Source: Methylophaga sp.
GTDB taxonomy: Bacteria > Pseudomonadota > Gammaproteobacteria > Nitrosococcales > Methylophagaceae
Length of the DNA stretch: 15,059 nt
Reading direction: 5' to 3'
Assembly: GCA_014762585.1 (NCBI GenBank)
Contig: JABURN010000046.1
Location: 1 to 15,059, forward strand
The notes under the pieces were generated by a model that was given only the letters and a program-made list of their open reading frames with translations, was not told the origin of the DNA and did no database searches. Below, piece by piece: positions 8,538 to 14,578 of the stretch (its first letter is position 1; the number at the start of each line of letters is the position of its first letter). The position numbers and the translations under genes were made by a program.

Positions 8538-9411
8538 TATCCAACTCCAGCTCTTTGATCATGTCACTGAGCAGCAGGAAGCGCTTGGCCGCGGTCACAT
8601 GATGATGTTCAACCAGCTTGCCATTAACCAGCACAGTGCCTCGACCTGCCTTATTCGCCTCACTCAGGGCTTCAATAATTTCCTTCGCCATTTCTACTTC
8701 GGCGGGTTTGGGGGTATAAGCATCGTTGGCATAGGGCAACTGGAAGGGGTGAACCAGTGACTTGCCGTCAAAGCCCATATCTCTCCCGATACGACAGGCA
8801 TATTCAAAGGCCTGCATATCTTTCAGATCACTGTGAATACCATCAATAACTGCACGGCCATACGCACGTGCTGCCAGGACAACCCATGACAGACTGGTGC
8901 GAATGGCGGTGCGTTCCAGCGTGGGTCTGGCATGCAGGTCGGAAATCAGATCCGACGTGGCCAGCACCATACAAGCAATACGATCTGAAGCCCGGGCTAT
9001 TTCTTCGGCATGCAAAACGGCCAGTGGGCTCTCGATCATGACCATAATTGGGGTTTCGGTATTACCAGCTTCCTCCATGGCATTGATGGCGGCCATGACA
9101 TCATCCTGGCTTTCTATACTGGAAAACAGGATGGCATCTGCGCCCAGGTTGGCGACGGCATTGACGTCGTCATAACCCCACTCAGAGTCGAGATCATTGA
9201 CCCGCACTACGACCTCGCGATTGCCGTAGCCGCCTTTTTTCAGTTCCTTCACCACATTGGCGCGGGACTCTTCTTTGGCAGAGAGCAGAATAGGGGCGCC
9301 CAGATCCAGAATAATGGAATCCACCTGCAGGCTGCGGGCTTTCTCCAGATAGTGCGGGTTGCAACCCGGCACATACAGCATGGAACGTCTTGGCCGGTAA
9401 TAGTCAGTCAT
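8530..9411 (-). CDS. CitE-like HpcH/HpaI protein with altered active-site motifs
   Basis: This 293-residue protein is the first gene of the operon (AAGGTGAG about 6 bases before ATG). Overall it is a CitE-type CoA-ester lyase: RRSMLYVPGCNPHYLEKA (9-26), VVVRVND (67-73), Glu127 in VMIESPLAV, Asp154 in ATSDLISDL and GFDGKSLVHPFQ. Three normally conserved sites differ. The DLEDAV motif reads DLGAPI (36-41), the LPKVE segment reads LFSSIE (95-100), and the C-terminal catalytic Asp (GKMxD) aligns with Glu268 in GKLVEHHHV. The frame is continuous and no single-base shift restores DLED, so the change looks real. It may be a malyl-CoA thioesterase, a lyase for another CoA ester, or a non-catalytic partner. 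Family is clear; function is not. Confidence 0.75.
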   Translation of the reverse strand: MTDYYRPRRSMLYVPGCNPHYLEKARSLQVDSIILDLGAPILLSAKEESRANVVKELKKGGYGNREVVVRVNDLDSEWGYDDVNAVANLGADAILFSSIESQDDVMAAINAMEEAGNTETPIMVMIESPLAVLHAEEIARASDRIACMVLATSDLISDLHARPTLERTAIRTSLSWVVLAARAYGRAVIDGIHSDLKDMQAFEYACRIGRDMGFDGKSLVHPFQLPYANDAYTPKPAEVEMAKEIIEALSEANKAGRGTVLVNGKLVEHHHVTAAKRFLLLSDMIKELELDND

Positions 9412-9454
9412 AACAATCTCACCTTGATATCAGCATCTGCTGATGCGTGAAATG

Positions 9455-9484
9455 ATTCTATCCCCGTTATTTTAAGAGTGTCAA
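9455..9484 (-). promoter_or_regulatory. Sigma-70-type promoter for the citE-like/mch/prp operon
   Basis: On the minus strand, TTGACA (9479-9484) is a perfect -35 hexamer and TAGAAT (9455-9460) a 5/6 match -10 element, separated by 18 bases. Transcription would start near 9448, about 37 bases before the operon's first ATG. A second, weaker candidate is TTGTCT (9521-9526) with TATAAG (9499-9504), spacer 16, whose -10 is covered by the palindromic operator. Confidence 0.55.
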
Positions 9485-9495
9485 TATTTATCTTA

Positions 9496-9509
9496 TGTCT
9501 TATATAAGA
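9496..9509. promoter_or_regulatory. Probable GntR operator, operon side
   Basis: TGTCTTATATAAGA contains the perfect 12-bp palindrome TCTTATATAAGA at 9498-9509. The same 14 bases recur at 9660-9673 in front of the regulator gene. AT-rich dyads of this kind are typical for GntR/HutC-family dimers. The site lies 13 bases upstream of the TTGACA of the operon promoter and overlaps the -10 of the weaker candidate promoter. Binding is inferred, not shown. Confidence 0.7.
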
Positions 9510-9552
9510 TATAAAACACTAGACAAGTTGAAATAACTGTTATAGATTGACA

Positions 9553-9593
9553 ATCACAGTGATGACGCCTGATTAAAGAAATCATTGATCAGG
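9553..9593. promoter_or_regulatory. Cluster of short dyads in the control region
   Basis: The middle of the 311-base intergenic region (9412-9722) holds ATCAC-A-GTGAT (9553-9563), TGATT-AAAGA-AATCA (9570-9584) and CCTGAT...ATCAGG (9568-9593). They are distinct from the GntR-type palindromes and could bind another regulator or be chance in AT-rich DNA. A perfect TTGACA on the plus strand at 9547-9552 lacks a recognisable -10. No open reading frame of interest is present here. Confidence 0.25.
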
Positions 9594-9659
9594 GGCTGAT
9601 AGTTATTAGTTTCAGCAGAAAAGTCAGAATATGACTGTGAAGGCGACACGAATTACTTG

Positions 9660-9673
9660 TGTCTTATATAAGA
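9660..9673. promoter_or_regulatory. Probable GntR operator, regulator side
   Basis: This is the second exact copy of TGTCTTATATAAGA, with the 12-bp palindrome at 9662-9673, 49 bases before the GntR start codon at 9723. Its TATAAG may itself be the -10 of the regulator promoter (a loose -35, GCGACA, lies 18 bases upstream), which would fit autorepression. The two copies are 164 bases apart. Confidence 0.7.
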
Positions 9674-9722
9674 GTGGTTTGGTAGGCTATGAGATATGTT
9701 CGATAACCAAACAGGAATGATA

Positions 9723-10457
9723 ATGAGCAAATCAGCGAGTGCGCCGGTTTTCAAACCACTCTATGAGCAGATCAAGGTATTTCTGACTCAGAGCCTGATT
9801 GCAGGGGAGTGGAAGCCCGGCGAGAGCATCCCCAGTGAAATTGAGTTGGCGGCGCGTTTCAATGTCAGCCAGGGCACAGTGCGGAAAGCGATTGATGCGC
9901 TGGCAATGGAAAATATTCTGATCCGCCGTCAGGGCAAAGGCACCTTTGTCGCCACCCATAAAGAAGAGCAGAGCAAACTGCGTTTTCTGCGTCTGACCGC
10001 GGCCGATGGTCACAAGCAGCCGCTGAATAACGAACTGCTCTCATGCAAACGCCTCAAGGCCTCGGCTGAGATTTCACAACTGACCGGTCTTAAAAAAGGG
10101 ACTGCAGTGATTGAAATTCAGCGCCTGCTGACCTTTTCCGGTGAACCTAAAATCCTGGATTACATCATCGTTCAGGCCAAGTTTTTCCGTGGCCTTAACA
10201 GTGCACGTATTAACGACCATAACGGTTCTTTGTACAGCATGTACGAAACGGTTTACGGCATTCCGATGGTGCGTGCAGAAGAAAAACTGACTGCGGTCGC
10301 TGCCAGCCCCGAAGACTGCAAATTACTCAAGGTAGAACCCGGCTTTCCACTGCTCAAAGTGGAGCGGGTGGCCTACACCTACGGCGACAAACCGATGGAG
10401 TGGCGTGTCGGTCTCTGCGTCACCGATGAACATCATTATATGAACGAACTGGAGTAA
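9723..10457 (+). CDS. GntR/HutC-family transcriptional regulator (UTRA domain)
   Basis: This is a 244-residue regulator with an N-terminal winged helix-turn-helix (about residues 10-75: KPLYEQIKVFL, then IPSEIELAARFNVSQGTVRK, wing RRQGKGTFVA). A C-terminal UTRA ligand-binding domain follows (about 95-240, with ISQLTGLKKGTAVIEIQRLL and PLLKVERVAY). HutC-type members bind small metabolites and usually repress their own locus. I chose the ATG at 9723 because AGGA (9713-9716) lies 6 bases before it; ATGs at 9717 and 9696 are in frame. It is divergent from the prp/mch operon with a palindromic operator before each transcription unit, and malic enzyme follows 5 bases after the stop. It probably takes the place of the sigma-54-dependent PrpR. 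The effector is unknown; a CoA ester or C5/C7 acid is a guess. Confidence 0.9.
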   Translation: MSKSASAPVFKPLYEQIKVFLTQSLIAGEWKPGESIPSEIELAARFNVSQGTVRKAIDALAMENILIRRQGKGTFVATHKEEQSKLRFLRLTAADGHKQPLNNELLSCKRLKASAEISQLTGLKKGTAVIEIQRLLTFSGEPKILDYIIVQAKFFRGLNSARINDHNGSLYSMYETVYGIPMVRAEEKLTAVAASPEDCKLLKVEPGFPLLKVERVAYTYGDKPMEWRVGLCVTDEHHYMNELE

Positions 10458-10462
10458 ACCCG

Positions 10463-11701
10463 ATGACAGACAACCAGCCTAGCTACAAACAGCGCGCGCT
10501 TGATTATCATGAGTTTCCACGGCCCGGTAAACTCAGCGTGGAATCCAGCAAAGCCTGCGCCACCGGGGCCGAGTTGTCTCTGGCATATACGCCGGGCGTG
10601 GCGGAACCAGTGCGTGAAATTCATCGTGATCCGGAAACCGCCTATCGTTATACCAACAAAGGTAACCTCGTTGCCGTCATCACCGATGGCACTGCGGTGC
10701 TGGGCCTGGGCAATGTCGGACCGCTGGCCAGCAAACCGGTGATGGAAGGTAAAGCGGTTTTATTTAAACGCTTTGCCGATATTGATGTGTTTGATATTGA
10801 AGTCGATGCGCCTTCGGTTGAGAGTTTTATTGAGACAGTGGTCAATATCGCGCCGACTTTCGGCGGGATCAATCTTGAAGATATCGCGGCACCGCACTGT
10901 TTCCGCATTGAACGGGAATTACGGCAGCGGCTCAACATTCCCGTATTTCATGACGACCAACATGGCACCGCGGTTGTTATCTGTGCCGCGCTGATTAATG
11001 CGCTGGCTTTACAGGAAAAAACGCTGGCCAAAGCCAAAATCGTTTTCCTCGGTGCCGGCGCGGCCGGTATGGCGACCGCCAGATTGCTCAAAGCCATGGG
11101 GGCCAGCGATATCACGCTGGTCAATAAATCCGGTGTTTTATTCAAAGGCATAAGCGGCGTCAGTGAGGAAGTCAGTGACTTACTCAGAAATACAACAGAC
11201 AGAACGCTGGCCGATGCGATGATAGGCGCTGATGTCTTTATCGGCGTCTCGGCAGCCAATGCCTTACCACCTGAACTACTCAAAACCATGGCTGCAAAAC
11301 CGGTGGTATTCGCCCTGGCCAATCCCGATCCTGAAATCCTGCCGGACCTGGCTAAAGCGGCCAGAGATGACCTGGTGATGGCGACAGGACGTTCCGATTT
11401 TCCAAATCAGGTGAATAACGCGCTGTGCTTTCCCTATCTGTTTCGCGGTGCGCTTGATGCCAAGGCGCCTCAGGTAAGTGAGGCGATGCAAATTGCCGCC
11501 GCGCATGCACTGGCGGAACTAGCCAGAGAGCCGGTGCCGGATTCGGTACTGGAAGCCTACGATCTGGACACGCTGACATTCGGTCCTGATTACATTATTC
11601 CCAAACCGTTTGATCCGCGGCTGTTAAAGCGCGTGTCAGAAGCGGTGTGTGATGCCAGCCTGCAGGAACAGGCGATGCTGGCACAAAAAACAGGCTCATA
11701 G
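10463..11701 (+). CDS. Malic enzyme (short MaeB type, no phosphotransacetylase domain)
   Basis: The 412-residue protein oxidatively decarboxylates malate to pyruvate and CO2 with NAD(P)+. Visible features are the catalytic Tyr in [10 protein letters not shown] (Tyr42), Lys97 in MEGKAVLFK, metal ligands in INLEDI (Glu139, Asp140) and HDDQHGT (Asp165), and a Rossmann motif [10 protein letters not shown] (195-204). The protein stops after the malic domain, unlike the ~760-residue MaeB enzymes with a fused phosphotransacetylase-like domain. Cofactor preference cannot be read with confidence. Its ribosome-binding GGAG lies in the last codons of gntR, 5 bases away, so expression is tied to the regulator. 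In context it would drain malate made from glyoxylate and acetyl-CoA, supplying pyruvate and reducing power. Confidence 0.93.
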   Translation: MTDNQPSYKQRALDYHEFPRPGKLSVESSKACATGAELSLAYTPGVAEPVREIHRDPETAYRYTNKGNLVAVITDGTAVLGLGNVGPLASKPVMEGKAVLFKRFADIDVFDIEVDAPSVESFIETVVNIAPTFGGINLEDIAAPHCFRIERELRQRLNIPVFHDDQHGTAVVICAALINALALQEKTLAKAKIVFLGAGAAGMATARLLKAMGASDITLVNKSGVLFKGISGVSEEVSDLLRNTTDRTLADAMIGADVFIGVSAANALPPELLKTMAAKPVVFALANPDPEILPDLAKAARDDLVMATGRSDFPNQVNNALCFPYLFRGALDAKAPQVSEAMQIAAAHALAELAREPVPDSVLEAYDLDTLTFGPDYIIPKPFDPRLLKRVSEAVCDASLQEQAMLAQKTGS

Positions 11702-11727
11702 CCTGTACTGATAACAGGGGGAAGCTG

Positions 11728-12885
11728 ATGGAATATCCCAATAAACAATATGCCGAACCGTTTGCAGATGTTGATTTCTGCCGGGTTTTCAACAACACGG
11801 TACTCGGCGATTACTGGCCCGGTATTCAGCTTTATTACCCACCGGTGAAGTATGCCCCGTCACTGGGTATCTATGAGGATCTGGAGCAGGCGTCGCAGCG
11901 AATCAAAAAACACGCCTATGAAACCCGGGCCCACACCCTGATTTTCGATCTGGAAGACGGCTGCAGACAGAAAGAGATGAGCCGGACTTTATTGCGTCAG
12001 GAATTGCCGGGGCTTCGCCAATATAACAAAGACGTGACCATTGCTGTGCGGGTGAATCCTTTCCGTACCTATGAATATGAGCAGGACATGGATCTGGTCC
12101 GTGATATGGGCGACTGCATTGACGTGGTGATGCTGGCCAAGGCGGGTGAAGCCTATGGCGCGCCGGAAGTACGGGACTTGTCCAATCTGCTGGTCAGTAT
12201 CAATAACAAGATCACCATACAGCCGATTATCGAACATCCCAAATCGCTCAAAATCGCGCCGGATTTAATGCAGTACAGCACGGTTAAGCATGTGGTGTTC
12301 GGTATTCATGACTTTTCCAAGGCGATGGGTATCCATATCACGCCGGAAAAATGGACTGAAGAACTCAAGCATTTTCTGTATCAAATCATGTTTGAAGCAC
12401 GGATCGCCGGTAAAGGCGTAATCGGTGGGGTGGAAACCCTGATTGGCTCATCCAGCATGCCGGAAAAATTTGTCGAGCCACATGATGTCCGGCGCTGGCT
12501 GGATTTACATGGCGAAGAAGAATCCCGCATCGTCTATAAGCATGCCTGTGAGGAGACCGCGATGGGCCTGACCGGCAAACAGGTTATTCACCCCGGTCAT
12601 ATTCACCTGTGCAAAGTCGCTTATACCCCGTCACCAACGGATATCAATCAGAAAATCGCCATTCTCAAGGCGGCTATTGAAGCCGATGCCCTGTTGGGTG
12701 GTGCTATCAAGTTTGAGGGGGAGATGCTGGACCCGCCGATGTTCGGTAAAGCCCTGCAAACCCTGTTACGGGCCAATGCCCTAAAAGCCCTGAAACCGGA
12801 AGATCGCCAGTTTGCCATCGAGGTATTGCAACTGATGCCGGCTCAGGTGATTCGTGAGAACTGGCCATACGGAGCGATATTATGA
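11728..12885 (+). CDS. HpcH/HpaI-type CoA-ester lyase, 385 residues
   Basis: This is a larger CitE-superfamily protein. Active-site landmarks are intact: FDLEDGC (73-79), VRVN Arg108, Glu169 in QPIIEHPKSL, Asp195 in GIHDFSKAMG, GKQVIHPGH, and the C-terminal GEMLDPP with Asp335 at the position of the catalytic Asp. About 60 extra residues precede the barrel (LGDYWPGIQLYYPPV) and about 40 follow GEMLDPP. Likely reactions are reversible cleavage of malyl-CoA, beta-methylmalyl-CoA, citramalyl-CoA or citryl-CoA. A strong AGGGGG lies 7 bases before ATG, 26 bases after malic enzyme, and the stop overlaps the ligase start (ATGA). Pairing with a ligase suggests it acts on the CoA ester the ligase makes or on malyl-CoA feeding malic enzyme. 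It is distinct from the 332- and 293-residue paralogues. The substrate is not determinable. Confidence 0.8.
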   Translation: MEYPNKQYAEPFADVDFCRVFNNTVLGDYWPGIQLYYPPVKYAPSLGIYEDLEQASQRIKKHAYETRAHTLIFDLEDGCRQKEMSRTLLRQELPGLRQYNKDVTIAVRVNPFRTYEYEQDMDLVRDMGDCIDVVMLAKAGEAYGAPEVRDLSNLLVSINNKITIQPIIEHPKSLKIAPDLMQYSTVKHVVFGIHDFSKAMGIHITPEKWTEELKHFLYQIMFEARIAGKGVIGGVETLIGSSSMPEKFVEPHDVRRWLDLHGEEESRIVYKHACEETAMGLTGKQVIHPGHIHLCKVAYTPSPTDINQKIAILKAAIEADALLGGAIKFEGEMLDPPMFGKALQTLLRANALKALKPEDRQFAIEVLQLMPAQVIRENWPYGAIL

Positions 12886-14513
12886 GAAATCTGCCTGCTT
12901 TCCCACACTGGCACTGGCAAGTGCCGACCCATTTCAATATTGGTGTGGCCTGTACCGATAAGCATCTTGCCAGCACACTGGGCAGAACCACCGCGATGAT
13001 TGTCGAGGATGATGAACTCGGCACCGATCAAATCAGCTATGCCCAGCTATCACGCCGAACTAATCAATTCGCCCAGTTATTGCGGCACGAAGAGATTGAG
13101 GCCGGTGAGAGAGTGCTGATCCGCTTGCCGAATTGTCTGAATTATCCCACCGCGTTTCTGGGTTCGATGAAACTCGGCGCGGTGTCGGTTCCGACTTCAA
13201 CGCTGCTGACAGTGGAAGAAGTGATTTATCTTGCCAAGGACTCCGGTGCCAGGGTGCTTGTGACCGATAAAGCATTCTGGGGAGAATTGAAAAAAGAAAT
13301 TGCTCAGTGCCCACAGATTGAACTGGTGCTGTTATCCGGCCGCGGCGACTGTGAGCAGGTACAAGGCCTCAAAGTGCTGGATCTGGATGAGTCGGTTGCG
13401 GCCATTGATAAATGGTTACCACCCAAAGAGACGCTGGCCGAAGATCCGGCTTATCTTGTTTACACCTCCGGTACAACCGGTTATCCCAAGGGTGTTTTGC
13501 ATGCTCACCGGGCGATGATTGGCCGTACACCGGCGTCGAGTTACTGGTTTGATTTTGCCGATAATCAGCAGGACAGAATTCTGCATTCGGGCAAGTTTAA
13601 CTGGACTTATGTATTAGGCTCCGGTCTGATGGACCCGCTTTATCTGGGCAAAACAGTGATTGTGCATGAAGGCAAGAATGATCCGACCCTGTGGCCAAGA
13701 CTGATTGCCAAGCACGAAGCGACGATTTTTATCGGTGTGCCCACGATTTATCGCCAGGTCCTGCAGAAAACGGAATTCAGCAGGGACGATGTCCCCAGCC
13801 TCAGACACTGCATGAGCGCCGGCGAGCATTTGTCCGATGAAGTTTTAACCCAGTGGAAGCAGCGTTTCGGCATCGACATCTATGAAGCGGTAGGCATGTC
13901 GGAGTTTTCCTATTATCTGTGCGAGACCAAATCAAGGCCGATTCGACCAGGATCAGCCGGCTTTCCCCAGCCCGGGCATGATATCCGTCTACTCGATCCG
14001 GACACGCTTAAACCGGTAAAAGTGGGTGAAGAAGGCATGATCTGTGTGCCGGACACGGACCCGGGTCTGTTTCTGGAGTACTGGAATCTGCCGGAAGAGA
14101 CCGCCAAGCTGCGACATGATGGCTGGTTCTTTACCGGCGATTACGCCCGCCTGGATAAAGACGGTTATGTCTGGTTCCTCGGACGCAAAGACGACATTAT
14201 TAAGAGCTTTGGCTACCGCGTGTCGCCTTATGAAATAGAGCGGGTCTATAAATCGCATCCGGCAGTCAGTGATTGTGCAGCAGTGGGCGAGGAAATCGCT
14301 AAGGATAAAGTGCTGGTGGTGGCTTATGTCATTTTGCATGACGGCGAGTCAGTCACTGCCGATGAACTGCATGCCTTTGGTCAACAACATCTGGCTGCCT
14401 ACAAGGCGCCTAAAAAGCTCTATATCGCCCGGGATTTTCCCCGTACAAAAAACGGTAAGATTCTGCGTCGTGAGGTGAGTCCGCAGATAGCGGTGGAACA
14501 GTCTCAGAGTTAA
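12882..14513 (+). CDS. AMP-forming acyl-CoA synthetase (benzoate-CoA-ligase-like)
   Basis: The 543-residue ANL-superfamily ligase makes an acyl-CoA from a carboxylic acid, ATP and CoA via an acyl-adenylate. Motifs in order are P-loop YTSGTTGYPKG (194-204), YEAVGMSEF (334-342), WFFTGDY (415-421), hinge GRKDDIIKSFGYR (434-446) and catalytic Lys526 in RTKNGKILRR. The GKFNWTYVLGSGLMDPL segment recalls the benzoate-CoA-ligase/medium-chain group. It is shorter than acetyl- or propionyl-CoA synthetase (PrpE, about 630), so it is probably not PrpE. GGAG lies 7 bases before the ATG, which overlaps the upstream stop by 4 bases. By context I suggest it activates mesaconate or a related C5 acid, but aromatic or branched acids remain possible. 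Confidence 0.9.
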   Translation: MRNLPAFPHWHWQVPTHFNIGVACTDKHLASTLGRTTAMIVEDDELGTDQISYAQLSRRTNQFAQLLRHEEIEAGERVLIRLPNCLNYPTAFLGSMKLGAVSVPTSTLLTVEEVIYLAKDSGARVLVTDKAFWGELKKEIAQCPQIELVLLSGRGDCEQVQGLKVLDLDESVAAIDKWLPPKETLAEDPAYLVYTSGTTGYPKGVLHAHRAMIGRTPASSYWFDFADNQQDRILHSGKFNWTYVLGSGLMDPLYLGKTVIVHEGKNDPTLWPRLIAKHEATIFIGVPTIYRQVLQKTEFSRDDVPSLRHCMSAGEHLSDEVLTQWKQRFGIDIYEAVGMSEFSYYLCETKSRPIRPGSAGFPQPGHDIRLLDPDTLKPVKVGEEGMICVPDTDPGLFLEYWNLPEETAKLRHDGWFFTGDYARLDKDGYVWFLGRKDDIIKSFGYRVSPYEIERVYKSHPAVSDCAAVGEEIAKDKVLVVAYVILHDGESVTADELHAFGQQHLAAYKAPKKLYIARDFPRTKNGKILRREVSPQIAVEQSQS

Positions 14514-14530
14514 ATTTTTGTTGATCAATC

Positions 14531-14578
14531 GATGCTTTTCAGCACATGATTAGCGCATGAAAGACAACGAAAAGCATC
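14531..14578. repeat. 10-bp inverted repeat enclosing the ppsR start codon
   Basis: GATGCTTTTC (14531-14540) is the exact reverse complement of GAAAAGCATC (14569-14578). The 28-base loop contains the ppsR ATG at 14557. A further 8-bp palindrome, TTGATCAA, lies at 14521-14528. The 43-base gap between the ligase stop and ppsR shows no U-tract terminator and no strong Shine-Dalgarno. In RNA the stem could expose or hide the start; in DNA it could be a binding site. Confidence 0.45.

Noticed and set aside
9280..9320. Possible frameshift pair explaining the missing DLEDAV motif in the CitE-like protein
   Set aside because: Shifting the frame here does not recover DLED, spacing to the following AKEESR matches the family without gaps, and the flanking frame is intact.
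9547..9575. Plus-strand promoter based on a perfect TTGACA at 9547-9552
   Set aside because: No acceptable -10 hexamer lies 16-18 bases downstream and the site is about 170 bases from the regulator start.
12882..14513. Assignment of the ligase as PrpE propionyl-CoA synthetase
   Set aside because: It is about 90 residues shorter than PrpE and its central segment resembles the benzoate-CoA-ligase/medium-chain group instead.
14514..14556. Intrinsic terminator after the acyl-CoA ligase gene
   Set aside because: ATTTTTG follows the stop but has no GC-rich stem before it; the downstream inverted repeat spans the ppsR start and lacks a U-tract.
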